Notes: a model not told the origin generated them from the letters alone. A DNA stretch of 64,000 nucleotides from Lentisphaerota bacterium (GCA_018676675.1 JABHEG010000177.1:1-64000), one strand, 5' to 3'. Positions 29,130 through 38,783 are shown, numbered from the stretch's first letter. A program made the numbers and translations.

Positions 29130-31970
29130 ATGATACAGCACAAGCAGCTCCTCTCGATAGTTGCATCGTGTCTTGCGAGTGCAGCGACCTGTCTCGGAGC
29201 CGGTATCCTCGAGCCCAGCACGGTGCTCTACGGACGGGCCGTCAACCCGACCAGTGGCCAACCGTTCCTGCTCACCAGCGGGATCCTCACGTGGACGATC
29301 GCTGTCCCCAACCAGCCGGACGTCGTCCTCACAGCGGAGCTGGAGTCGCTCGCCGGCGGGGCCTATTCTTACCGGCTTGATATTCCGCACGAAGCCCTGT
29401 CCCTCGGCACGGATGCAGACCAACGCACGGTCCCGCTGAGCTTCAGCGACGTCGTCTTCCACCACTCATCGGTTGAGATAGACGGGCATGCGGCGCGGAT
29501 CGCTGTAGCCAATGCCGAGGCCTTTGCGGCCAGTCAGACGACGCGAGGCTTTACCCACCGAGTGGACCTGATCGTTGAATACCCCCTGCCCGACACCGAC
29601 GGAGACGGGCTGCCGGATTGGTGGGAAGACCTACATGGCCTCAACAAACAGCTCAACGATGCGTCTGCCGACACGGACGGCGATGGCCGCAACAACTTGA
29701 GTGAGTTTGCCGCGGGAACATCCCCGGTCGCCAACAACCGCCAACCAATCATCAACACCACAGCTATCAAGGCTTGGGAACAGGGCCAGAGCGGAGTATA
29801 TCTGAGCGCGTCTGATACAGACAGCGGCCCCGGTGACTTGACCTACACGATCACCCACCCGCCTGGAATCGGCTCGCTCTGTCTCCGTACGGTCCAGACT
29901 CCCTCGGGAGACACGTGGGGAACGCCCCTTTCCTCGGGGGACACGTTTACCCAACAAGATGTAGAGGAAGGGCGCCTCGTCTATGTCCACACTGCAGCAG
30001 GCACAGAGGACACCTCCTTTGCCTTGTCCCTCCGAGATGCGACACCTGATCACGAACCGGTCGCTGCTGAACTCTCCGTTGAAATCCGGAGACCCAACGT
30101 GAGTGGAGCCCTTGCCGGGCTGCTTGAGAGCTTCTCCGGGACTCGTGACGACATCCTCGACGCAACTCGCGACCTTCCTCCGCAGAGCGCCCGTGACACC
30201 AGCTCCTACCTCCTCAGCAAATGGCTCGGGGCCGTCACCTGGGACGCGTCCACCAGCACTGCAGGCGTTGTCCTGCGCACCCCGTCTTCGGATGTAGACG
30301 CTGATACCTACGCAGAGGGGTTGGCGGCCGGACAATCGCGTGATAGTTCCCACGTACTGATCGGGGGACTCGGGGACGATGTCCTGACAGGAGGCGAGGA
30401 GGATGACATCCTCGATGGCGGCCCGGGAGATGACATGCTGCAAGGGAGCGGCGGAAGCGATGTATTTGTGTTCCGAAGCGCCACGGACGGCAACGACACA
30501 ATCTGGGACTTCGATCCGGACGTCGACCGGATCGACATTTCGGCCCTGCTTAGCGGCGCCGCCCCCAACCTTGCCAATCACGTCAGTGTCAACAGCAGCG
30601 GCGACGATGTCATCATTGGTATCGATGTGGATGGGAACGGCTCGGGCTATACGGATGTGACAATTCGGCTCGTCGATGCAAGCGCGACGCCGGAAAGCAG
30701 TGATCTCTATGCCCTCGCCGATTCCGGAAAACTCGACAGTGGCGGGCTGGAGCTCCTGCCGTGCCTGAGTATCTCCGCGGCTGCCGACGCCGGCGAGGGT
30801 GCTCAGTCGCCCGGCCGATTCGTGCTCTCGAGGTCCGGCTCTCTCGAGGAGGCCCTGACGGTCAACATCATAGTAAGCGGCTCAGCAACCAATGGGGTAG
30901 ATTACCCCAGGATCTCGGCCCAACTGACCTTCCCTGCAGGCAGTCGCAGCTCTGACGTACCCATCTCACCCTACGTCGACACGCAGGTAGAAGGAACAGA
31001 AACAGTTGAGATCAGCCTTCAGGCAGGAAGTGGGTACACAGTGGCCCATCCCGCATCCGCTGCCCTCACGATCAAAGACCCGGGCGAGCGCATCGGAGTG
31101 AAGGCCCTTGAGCCAGTCGCAGCTGTGACGCCACAAACAGTCGGCGTTTTTCTGGTCACCAGATCCGGCAGTCCGGCATGGAACACCAACGTCCTCATCC
31201 AGGTGAGCGGAACAGCGACGAATGGAGTAGATTATGAGTATATCGCTCCGGTCGTAGCCATGTCCGCCTGGCAGTCCAGTGCAACCATCACGGTAGTGCC
31301 CAAGACTGGGGCGACACTGGCCAATGGAACGGAAACAGTGCGTGTCAAGATTCTGGCAGACCCGACCGGCAATTACGCGCTGGAAGACAATGTGGAAGCA
31401 TCTGTGGCCATCGTGCAGGACGCCGCGGGGCTTCTGAACTGGCGAAATGCCAACGCTCCGGACAGCCCGGATGCCGATCCTGACCAGGACGGCTTGAGTA
31501 ACGCGATGGAAGAGGAGCTGGGATCTGATCCCCGTCTCTGCACGATTGTGTTGGAGCAAGGTTGGAATCTGGTCAGCACGCCGCGCGTCCCGGCTCCCGG
31601 GCAGACCCTCCAGGATCAGCTGGGCAGTGCTCATGTGGGCTCCGTCTGGACCTGGTCCGGCACTGGATACCAGGTTCTGCCGCCCGATTCACCGATGGTC
31701 CCGGGGGCTGCGTACTTCGTCCTGTGCCTTGTACCGAGCCACGTCGACCTGGCGGACACGCCTCAGGCCGATGGATACCGCGACGTTCGGGCCGGTTGGA
31801 ACCTCGTCGGCCCTATCCGTGGCGGAACTGACCAAGAAGGAACGTTGGCCGGGACGTCCATCTTCGGGTTCACAGCAGAGGGCTATGGGAAAGTCGCTCC
31901 GCAGGACCTCAAACCCACGAAGGGATACTGGCTGTACGCGCCCGAAGACGGTGCGATTGTGCTGCCATGA
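29130..31970 (+). CDS. Exported protein with RTX, two Calx-beta, thrombospondin-3-like repeats and a C-terminal GWN module (946 aa)
   Basis: Calcium-dependent extracellular protein. The ATG at 29130 has GGAGTGAG just upstream and starts a signal peptide (core LLSIVASCLASAATC); an upstream in-frame TTG at 29109 is less likely. In order: a beta domain; an Asp-rich thrombospondin-3-like repeat (~155-190, DTDGDGLPDWWED); a CSPG/cadherin-like segment (~270-320); RTX nonapeptides (~412-447, GGLGDDVLTGG, GGPGDDMLQG) followed by a VFVF...GNDTIWDFDPDVDRIDIS segment; two Calx-beta domains (~542-650 and ~655-765); a second thrombospondin-3-like unit (~781-800); and the GWNLV pair (~811-946). The RTX block is in the middle, not at the C-terminus, and an N-terminal signal peptide is present, so classical type I export is unlikely. 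The stop is 3 bp from the next start, so the two are co-transcribed. Domain calls are solid; function is unknown. Confidence 0.85.
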   Translation: MIQHKQLLSIVASCLASAATCLGAGILEPSTVLYGRAVNPTSGQPFLLTSGILTWTIAVPNQPDVVLTAELESLAGGAYSYRLDIPHEALSLGTDADQRTVPLSFSDVVFHHSSVEIDGHAARIAVANAEAFAASQTTRGFTHRVDLIVEYPLPDTDGDGLPDWWEDLHGLNKQLNDASADTDGDGRNNLSEFAAGTSPVANNRQPIINTTAIKAWEQGQSGVYLSASDTDSGPGDLTYTITHPPGIGSLCLRTVQTPSGDTWGTPLSSGDTFTQQDVEEGRLVYVHTAAGTEDTSFALSLRDATPDHEPVAAELSVEIRRPNVSGALAGLLESFSGTRDDILDATRDLPPQSARDTSSYLLSKWLGAVTWDASTSTAGVVLRTPSSDVDADTYAEGLAAGQSRDSSHVLIGGLGDDVLTGGEEDDILDGGPGDDMLQGSGGSDVFVFRSATDGNDTIWDFDPDVDRIDISALLSGAAPNLANHVSVNSSGDDVIIGIDVDGNGSGYTDVTIRLVDASATPESSDLYALADSGKLDSGGLELLPCLSISAAADAGEGAQSPGRFVLSRSGSLEEALTVNIIVSGSATNGVDYPRISAQLTFPAGSRSSDVPISPYVDTQVEGTETVEISLQAGSGYTVAHPASAALTIKDPGERIGVKALEPVAAVTPQTVGVFLVTRSGSPAWNTNVLIQVSGTATNGVDYEYIAPVVAMSAWQSSATITVVPKTGATLANGTETVRVKILADPTGNYALEDNVEASVAIVQDAAGLLNWRNANAPDSPDADPDQDGLSNAMEEELGSDPRLCTIVLEQGWNLVSTPRVPAPGQTLQDQLGSAHVGSVWTWSGTGYQVLPPDSPMVPGAAYFVLCLVPSHVDLADTPQADGYRDVRAGWNLVGPIRGGTDQEGTLAGTSIFGFTAEGYGKVAPQDLKPTKGYWLYAPEDGAIVLP

Positions 31971-31973
31971 GAT

Positions 31974-34304
31974 ATGGAACGCTTAGCTCCGTCCATACAA
32001 GCTGCCGGAGCAACCCGCCTGACTGAGGGGCAGACCAACGGTTGCAGCTCCCCCGCCACGGCCGGGCCTGCCTTCGACCTGCTGAGCAGGGCCCGCCCGG
32101 CGTTCATCTTCCTTTCAGCGCTCTTCCTGATCTTCGGACCATCCGCCGTGGCCACCGTCTACACGCAATCGTTCGACACGGACAATGGCGGCTTCACGGT
32201 GAGCGGAACGACGTCCTGGGCATGGGGACAGATAACCAGCGGCCCCGGAAACGCCTATTCGGGAAGCAAGGCCTGGGCAACGAACCCCGCGGGTGACTAC
32301 GCCAACGGCGAGTTGAACGGCAATCTCTCCTCACCGGAAATCGACCTCAGCACCAACGGAGGACAAACACTCCTCCTGAGTTGGTGGCAGTTTCTCGTGA
32401 CGGAAAAGGGAGTCGACGAGGCCACCGTGGCCGTCAGCAAGGATGGCGGGGCAAACTGGGAGACGGTGCGGGAGGCACAAAGCGGCTCTGTCTCACCTGG
32501 CTGGGAGCAGCAGAACGTGTTTCTGGACGCAACGTATGCGACCAGCAGCTTCCGAATGCGTTTTGGCTTCAACTCCGATGAGTCCCTAACAGCCGCGGGG
32601 TTCTATGTTGACGATATCAGCATCGACACCTGGGAGGTCACATCCATCTACAGTGAGACCTTTGACGCGGACAACGGAGGCTACAGTGTTTCCGGAACGA
32701 GCGGCTGGGAGTGGGGAACGCCAACCAGTGATCCGGACACGGCTCATTCGGGCACCAGCGCTTGGGCCACGGGGCTGGGGCAATTCTACGAAAACAACAC
32801 CGACAGCTACCTTGTCTCCCCTGCCATCGATGTGACGCCGGCCCCGGGGGAGCCGGAAACGATCCTCCTCCTCAGCTGGTGGCAGGTCCTTCACACCGAA
32901 GGAGTCACGCAGTTCGGCAACCGTACCGACTTCGCGACCGTCGACGTATCACGAGATGGAACCACCTGGAAGACTGTCTACGGCAAGGTGGAGGGCGAAA
33001 TCAACACCAGTTGGGCCCGTAGGAGTGTCCTGCTGAACCCGCCTTTCTCGGGCTCCGGCCTTCAGGTGAGATTCCGGTTGTACAGCGATGGGAGTCTGGG
33101 GGCTCCGGGGTTCTGCGTCGACGATGTCGAGCTCTTCCGGACCACGGTCCAGGCACCAGACGCTCCCGTCGTCACCCTCTTCTCAGGCCGCGACGCCACT
33201 GAAACAGTTCCCGGTTACACCGATGGACGCACCCTTACCGTGGCACTGTCCGGCAGCGTTGAAGGGAGCACGATCACGGGTTGGCAGGTCACCGAGACAG
33301 ACACACCGCCTCTCGCCGGGGACAGCAACTGGCTTGCCGCGCCCCCTGAGACCTACTCCATCACCGGACCGGCGGGGGAAATCGCTCTGTATGGATGGCT
33401 GCGTAGTTCAGCCGGGACGGTCAGCGCGGCGACATCAACGTCCCAGACCGTCGTGCGCTATGAGCCCTCCGTCGACTTCACGTTCCGACTGACCGAAGGC
33501 GGCGAGGAACGGTCAGCGCTGCGGTTCGGCACCTGGGGGCAGGCCACAGAGGCCTTTGACCTCCACCTGGATGCCCAGGCGGATGACGGAGACAACGTAA
33601 CGACGACGGCTTACTTCCTGTCCTCGCTGGACGACGGCCCCGAGAAACTGCAGGCAGATTACCGCCCCCCAGCATCAATTCTCCGATGGCGGTTGGTTGT
33701 TGAGGCCACGGCCACACGGGCCCCGGTCACGCTGGAGTGGAATGTGTCGAGTGCAGATGCTGAACGCCTTTTCCTACTCCAGGCGCTCCGCGACGAAACA
33801 CCTAACGGTGCTCCTGTGGACATGACATCCGAAGGGGAAATGGAGATCTCGGCGACGACTGTTTTCGAGGTCGCCTACGGCATGCCGGAGGAGGCGAGAC
33901 TGGAACTGGGTGTCGGCTGGAACCTGGTTGGGACACCGGTCATGACTGACCAGCCGCTCAACGTGTTCTTCAGCGCCACTTCGCTCGGCGTGTGGTCCTG
34001 GCATGATGGGGCCTATTCCGAGCTCTCCAGCGAGTCGCCCATGAATGCCGAACAGGGCTACTTCCTCCACTCTGAGGTGGCCGGTCAGTCCCAGCCGATG
34101 CGCGGCCTCGTGGCCGACGGAAATCTGACGTTGAATCAGGGGTGGAACCTCGTCAGCCCCGTGAGAGACGGAGTCATTGTCAACGACATCGAGGAAGTCG
34201 GCCGTGCGTGGTGGTGGGATCCACTGCCCCAGAGTTACGTCCCGACCGAAGCAGGTGCGTCCCGGCAGGGGCGAGCCTATTGGATCTTCATCCACGGGGA
34301 ATGA
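31974..34304 (+). CDS. Exported protein with two MAM/immune-inhibitor-A-like jelly-roll domains and a C-terminal GWN module (776 aa)
   Basis: Last gene of the 34-kb locus. The start ATG is 3 bp after the previous stop. A 41-residue n-region precedes the hydrophobic core (AFIFLSALFLIFG) and a cleavage site near residue 60. Residues ~62-222 and ~223-385 are a tandem duplicate: each starts with a (Q/E)(S/T)FD(T/A)DNGG(F/Y) strand, includes WWQ(F/V)L, DGxxW(E/K)TV and ends in GF(Y/C)VDD(I/V). This is the pattern of MAM-like or M6-associated beta-jelly-roll domains. Residues ~390-640 are Ig/FN3-like beta segments. Residues ~645-776 carry the GWNLVGTP...GWNLVSPVRDG pair that also ends the preceding gene's product. 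There is no catalytic motif. It is probably an adhesive or structural component exported with its neighbours. Confidence 0.8.
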   Translation: MERLAPSIQAAGATRLTEGQTNGCSSPATAGPAFDLLSRARPAFIFLSALFLIFGPSAVATVYTQSFDTDNGGFTVSGTTSWAWGQITSGPGNAYSGSKAWATNPAGDYANGELNGNLSSPEIDLSTNGGQTLLLSWWQFLVTEKGVDEATVAVSKDGGANWETVREAQSGSVSPGWEQQNVFLDATYATSSFRMRFGFNSDESLTAAGFYVDDISIDTWEVTSIYSETFDADNGGYSVSGTSGWEWGTPTSDPDTAHSGTSAWATGLGQFYENNTDSYLVSPAIDVTPAPGEPETILLLSWWQVLHTEGVTQFGNRTDFATVDVSRDGTTWKTVYGKVEGEINTSWARRSVLLNPPFSGSGLQVRFRLYSDGSLGAPGFCVDDVELFRTTVQAPDAPVVTLFSGRDATETVPGYTDGRTLTVALSGSVEGSTITGWQVTETDTPPLAGDSNWLAAPPETYSITGPAGEIALYGWLRSSAGTVSAATSTSQTVVRYEPSVDFTFRLTEGGEERSALRFGTWGQATEAFDLHLDAQADDGDNVTTTAYFLSSLDDGPEKLQADYRPPASILRWRLVVEATATRAPVTLEWNVSSADAERLFLLQALRDETPNGAPVDMTSEGEMEISATTVFEVAYGMPEEARLELGVGWNLVGTPVMTDQPLNVFFSATSLGVWSWHDGAYSELSSESPMNAEQGYFLHSEVAGQSQPMRGLVADGNLTLNQGWNLVSPVRDGVIVNDIEEVGRAWWWDPLPQSYVPTEAGASRQGRAYWIFIHGE

Positions 34305-34328
34305 CCAGGCACTGCGTGCTGAGGCTCT

Positions 34329-37300
34329 CTACCGGTTGCTTGCTGCCGCTGCCGCGGCATGCAGCATCCGGCGCGTCCCCACTTCAGGATACGCCTCCGC
34401 CAACGCCCGAATCGCCTCCACGTCGGAACGCATCGCTGCACAGGCAAGCCCTTTGGCGGCGGAATGGCGAACGTCAAGCGCGTTGACCAGATCCCCTGTG
34501 ATCGCCAACAGAGCATCCACCGCACCAGCCGGCCTAAGACGTCCGACGGCGTAAGCGGCCGCAGCTCGGTGAAACGGGGTAATCCCCTCGTAAACCATCG
34601 GATGGGGGGGGCGAGGGGAAGGCGTATCAAGCTCGCGTGGGCCTCCATGCAGGGCGTCGAGGAGTTCCCGTGCCGCCGCGGCGTCCCCTGTCCGGCCGAG
34701 AGCTCGGGCGAGGTAAAAGCAAACCCACGCGCGCGTCCGGGCCTGAGGATAATCCGCCAGGGAAGTGGTCGTCGCCTGCTTCCGGTAACGCCGATAGGTC
34801 GCCACCATTGACCGGACTGTCTCGTCAGTTGCAGGAACAATCGAGAGAATCTGGGCCGCCCGCATCTCAGGTACGTAAGGGAGACACGTCAGCCCCCGAC
34901 GGGCGTTGCGGTAGAGCTGTTCGAGTGTCTTCCCACGATGGGACAGGGGCATCGGATAGGCGGAGATCGCGGCCTGAAGCCCCTCGTCAACACGCATACC
35001 ATCAGCGCCAAGCATCCCGAGGCATGTTTCACTCACCGACTCGGTCTGCCCGGTTCGGGAAACCAGCTGCCCCACCAGGTTCTCGTAGGAATCACTCTCG
35101 ATCAAGAGGCCGCGGTCAAGGTCGCCGGGTACGGATCGCAGGAAGACGGGGACGACACGGGCATCCGTGCTGCCGATGGCATCCAGGGCTTCCAGAATGC
35201 GGAAGTGGATGACCGATGAGTGGCAGGCGACCAGAACGGGATGATCCCCGCTTAGCCTGGAGTACTCCCAGAATTCCTGCAGTCCTGAGGCCCCCGCCAG
35301 CAGGGCCCGTTCGGCATCTGTTCCCCCGATTCTGCCGAGTGCTTCAGCCGCCGTCGCCGCGAGGTACATGTTGCGACGGCGCACAAGCGTACTGCCCTTG
35401 CGCGTTTCGAGGTTGATCAACCCCGCCAAGAAGGGAACTGCCTTCCCATTGCCTGACGTGCCCAATGCCCGAAGTGCAGCCATGAGTCCTCGGATATCGC
35501 TGCCTTTCGCGTCAGGCGCGAGTCGCGCGGCAATGAAGACACGGAGAGCCTCGCCGGCCGCGTCCCCACCCAAGTGGCCCAATGCCCGAATCGCTCGGAG
35601 TTGCTCCACGGTTTCGTCCCCAGCCAGGTCGTCGAGGCGATTCTCCAGCCACTTCCCCCAGCCGGCCTTGAGGGCCAGGTCCCATTCCCAGATCCCCTGG
35701 CGTCTGTCACGTTCGCCGCCACCCCGGAATGGTACCGTGTGTCCCGTGAGATTCCCGAGAGCAAGGTGGGCCGCCCGAGCCGCGTTTGGGCACGAATCCG
35801 AGAGCGTCTTCTGGAGTGGATCAAGGCAACTGCGATCCCCGCAGGCCGCCAACGCGAGCGCGGCATTGGCTCGAACCGAAGCATCACGGTCACGAAGCGC
35901 CACGGTCAAGGCAGGAACAGCTCGTCTGTCACGCAGTACGGCTAAGCGTTGGGCCGCGCTGATGCGCAGGCCAGTTCTGCCAGCGCAGAGGTCCACGAGT
36001 GCGAGATCGATCGCATGCATGCGAGCGGATGTAACCGGCGCGCCGTCGGCTGAGCCACCGGATTCCGGGTACAGATCAATGGCCGCAGCTTCTCGAAAGC
36101 GGTCGAACTGAAGATTGAGGATGCCGCCCAGTTCCGGGTTGTTGCCGCGGAAACGGTAAGGCGTCCCCCGCCCCAGCAAAGGCACGGGTTCACCCGCGGA
36201 AGCCAGGGGCACCGGCGCAGATGGCGGGGCCCCAACTCGATGGCTGTGACACCCCACGCAGGACCGACGCTCGCCCGGCCGAACGTAAATCCACGACAGC
36301 TCGTTGACCACGGCCCGTCCTTCAGCATCAACAGCCTGCAGGGCCAATGCTCGGTCAGCCGGCACCTCAATGTGGAACGACCCGTCCTCGGCCAGGGGCA
36401 CGGTCCCGAGTTCGACGGCCTCTACACCGATATGCAGGTAGTGGTAATGGTCCGGGCGCAGAGCCAGTGGCACTCCCTCGAACACACGCACAGCCCGCAC
36501 GCGCCCGCGGAGACGCTGCTCCTGCTTCGAGCGAAAGACGCTCTGGCAGTAGAGATAACCGGTCCGTTCGGGATCACGATCCTGCGGACTCCGCAACACC
36601 GACGCCGTCACGGGCGGGCGCTTCCGGGGGCCCAGGAAGACCACCGAGTGCGCATCCCTGGTCAAAGACCGATGGAAGGCGCTGAAGCCTCCCGTTGAGA
36701 GGTCGATGGTGCCCAGATATTGCCGATCCAGGGACGTGGCCAACAACCTCCCATCCGGCAGGGGAGAGATGTCAAGAAGGTCTCGCGACACGGTGATTCG
36801 CCGTCCTTGAGCGGCTTCCGGCTCGGTGACCACGAGCCCGTCTTTGGAGAGAGCAGCGACCCGCCCGTCCGGCAGGGGAGCGGGGCTGCCGAACCCGTTT
36901 TGGCGCAGCAAGCCCGGTCTCACAGGCCCTTCGCTGCCGTAGCCGGCGTTGTAGCCAATCGTCCCTCGGTCGTTGCCGAGAAGAACCGTGCCCCCCGTAC
37001 CGTCACAGCGGACGCGGTGTAACTGCGTCTCCACCTTTGCTCGGTCCATGAAATTGTCAGAGCGCACGACGACCAGGCCACCGTCAGCGCTGGCGCGTGG
37101 CTCGCGGTCCGACACGATATGGTAGGTCAGCGGGTGGATACCCGTTCCGCCTGCGTCCATTGCGAAGATACTTGAGGCCAGGTTGGCGTGGTATTCCTCG
37201 CGGCTGCCGATGCGCGTGGAGCTAAACGCGATGCGGCCGTCCGGCAACGGCTCGGGGTCGTAGTCGTGAAACGGACCGTCAGTGAGCTTCCGTGCCGGTG

Positions 37301-38783
37301 CACTCCCGGAAGCGGGAAGGCAGTAGATATGGTAGAAGCCCTCCCCTTCAGGGGCCATCGCGAAATAGATGGTCTTGCCGTCGAAGGAGACAGATGGGGA
37401 ACCGATGGAGCCTGCGCCCGCGTCGATCAGGACTCTTGCCTCGGCCTCCGGATTGGCACTGGGCAGGAGACACAGTTTGCGCCCGAGAATCGCCGGGGCA
37501 GGGACATCATTCTCAGGGTAGGCGCGGGATTGCCAACTGCGGGGCCGACCGTTCGGTCCCGTTGCCGTAAAGGCGAAGTGGTGGGGCTTTGGGACGTTGC
37601 CTTGCAGGAAAAGAAGCGCCCCTCCGAGCGTCACCGCCTGCAGTTCCACCGGATCGGCCAGGGGAACGGCCCGAGGTAACGACAAATTCAGTCCCCACGG
37701 GCCGCGTCCATACGGGGCAACTGCCGTGGCAGGCACCCATCCGCGGTCGCCCTTGATGGTCTTCTGCCAGCCCTTCTGCACAGTGTCGCTGCACTGCCAG
37801 GTCGAGTCCGTAGCCAGAGTGTGTTTGGCGCCGTTCGCTGTGGCGATGCGGAGCTTCGCGATCAGTCCGGCGGCCCCGGGGAGGATGTTTGTGGCCTGGA
37901 TCGCGAGGACGTTCTCCCCCGGCCGGATGAGGTGCGTGACATCCAGTCGCCGCGGACGGTGCCAGGCCGCCCCGCCCTGTTCCCCTTCGTCAATCAGCCG
38001 GCCGTTGAGGAACACGACCCACTCATTGTCAGCGGTGACGATCACTTGTGCCTGACGAACGGTGGTCTCCTCGGGACAGACCAGGACAGCACGGAAAAAC
38101 CGCGAACAGGCAGGTGGGCTTTCCCCCGGTTCGTCAAGATCTCCTGGAAACCAGATCCACTGGGCGCCATCGAACAGGAGGGGATCCGCCAGCGCGGTCA
38201 TCAGGGCCGGCCGCAGACGAGTGCCCCAGGCCCCCTTGCCATACGGAGCCACCACCTTTGCCGTGGGCCACGCGCTGTCATCGAGATCAGCAGACTCCCA
38301 GTGACGCTCAGCTTGCTCGCGGCTCCGCCATCCGGAGTCGGTGTCAATGGTGGACTGCGCACCGGTGTCCGAGCGCAAAACACAGCGCACAAGTAGGCCG
38401 GCCGGCCCGGGGAGAATATTCGTGGCCTCAACCGCGACAGTGTTTCGGCCCGGGGTCAGCAGAGCGGAGATGTCGAACTGCCGGGGTTGGTACCACGACG
38501 CCGCCCCCGGATCCCCCTCACCAACCAGGCGCCCGTTGACGTAGACACTCCACTCATTGTCCGCCGTGATGGCGAGAAACGCAGATGCGCTGCCGCCGTC
38601 CGGGAGGGTAAATACGCGACGGAAGTAGCGGGTGCACTCGGGAGGCTGCCGGCCGGCTTTGGCCAGATCTGCAGGATGCCAGATCCAGGACGCCCCCCGG
38701 AACTCGACCGGCTCGGCGCCAACGGCTGTGCCGGCTCCGACGAGCAACAACAGAGCCACTGCATTGCGTAGGTTAGTCTTCAC
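34329..38783 (-). CDS. Exported hydrazine-synthase-alpha-like CXXCH protein with tandem rhamnosidase-N-type domains and HEAT repeats (1,484 aa)
   Basis: GTG start with GGGAG 4-5 nt upstream and a clear signal peptide (core AVALLLLVGAGTA, cleavage VGA-EP). Two near-identical domains (~25-190 and ~200-365) show WIWxPxDL, TADNEW, (V/F)(F/Y)(V/L)NGRL and EATNILPG/QATNILPG motifs, as in N-terminal domains of alpha-L-rhamnosidases. A TolB-like propeller (~430-700, SVSFDGKTIYFA) follows. Next comes a segment like the middle domain of hydrazine synthase alpha, ending in SWIYVRPGE and a CVGCH haem-attachment motif at residues 842-846. The C-terminal ~500 residues are PBS-lyase-type HEAT repeats (RAIRALGHLGGDAAGEAL). 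Related architectures are common in PVC bacteria without anammox, so hydrazine synthesis is not implied. Only one haem motif is visible. The gene is convergent with the giant locus; a redox or polysaccharide-sensing role is speculation. Confidence 0.8.
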   Translation of the reverse strand: MKTNLRNAVALLLLVGAGTAVGAEPVEFRGASWIWHPADLAKAGRQPPECTRYFRRVFTLPDGGSASAFLAITADNEWSVYVNGRLVGEGDPGAASWYQPRQFDISALLTPGRNTVAVEATNILPGPAGLLVRCVLRSDTGAQSTIDTDSGWRSREQAERHWESADLDDSAWPTAKVVAPYGKGAWGTRLRPALMTALADPLLFDGAQWIWFPGDLDEPGESPPACSRFFRAVLVCPEETTVRQAQVIVTADNEWVVFLNGRLIDEGEQGGAAWHRPRRLDVTHLIRPGENVLAIQATNILPGAAGLIAKLRIATANGAKHTLATDSTWQCSDTVQKGWQKTIKGDRGWVPATAVAPYGRGPWGLNLSLPRAVPLADPVELQAVTLGGALLFLQGNVPKPHHFAFTATGPNGRPRSWQSRAYPENDVPAPAILGRKLCLLPSANPEAEARVLIDAGAGSIGSPSVSFDGKTIYFAMAPEGEGFYHIYCLPASGSAPARKLTDGPFHDYDPEPLPDGRIAFSSTRIGSREEYHANLASSIFAMDAGGTGIHPLTYHIVSDREPRASADGGLVVVRSDNFMDRAKVETQLHRVRCDGTGGTVLLGNDRGTIGYNAGYGSEGPVRPGLLRQNGFGSPAPLPDGRVAALSKDGLVVTEPEAAQGRRITVSRDLLDISPLPDGRLLATSLDRQYLGTIDLSTGGFSAFHRSLTRDAHSVVFLGPRKRPPVTASVLRSPQDRDPERTGYLYCQSVFRSKQEQRLRGRVRAVRVFEGVPLALRPDHYHYLHIGVEAVELGTVPLAEDGSFHIEVPADRALALQAVDAEGRAVVNELSWIYVRPGERRSCVGCHSHRVGAPPSAPVPLASAGEPVPLLGRGTPYRFRGNNPELGGILNLQFDRFREAAAIDLYPESGGSADGAPVTSARMHAIDLALVDLCAGRTGLRISAAQRLAVLRDRRAVPALTVALRDRDASVRANAALALAACGDRSCLDPLQKTLSDSCPNAARAAHLALGNLTGHTVPFRGGGERDRRQGIWEWDLALKAGWGKWLENRLDDLAGDETVEQLRAIRALGHLGGDAAGEALRVFIAARLAPDAKGSDIRGLMAALRALGTSGNGKAVPFLAGLINLETRKGSTLVRRRNMYLAATAAEALGRIGGTDAERALLAGASGLQEFWEYSRLSGDHPVLVACHSSVIHFRILEALDAIGSTDARVVPVFLRSVPGDLDRGLLIESDSYENLVGQLVSRTGQTESVSETCLGMLGADGMRVDEGLQAAISAYPMPLSHRGKTLEQLYRNARRGLTCLPYVPEMRAAQILSIVPATDETVRSMVATYRRYRKQATTTSLADYPQARTRAWVCFYLARALGRTGDAAAARELLDALHGGPRELDTPSPRPPHPMVYEGITPFHRAAAAYAVGRLRPAGAVDALLAITGDLVNALDVRHSAAKGLACAAMRSDVEAIRALAEAYPEVGTRRMLHAAAAAASNR

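Noticed and set aside
34329..38783. Anammox-type hydrazine synthase
   Set aside because: Only one CXXCH motif, extra rhamnosidase-N-type and HEAT domains, and no hydrazine or anammox genes nearby; this domain is widespread in PVC bacteria with other lifestyles.
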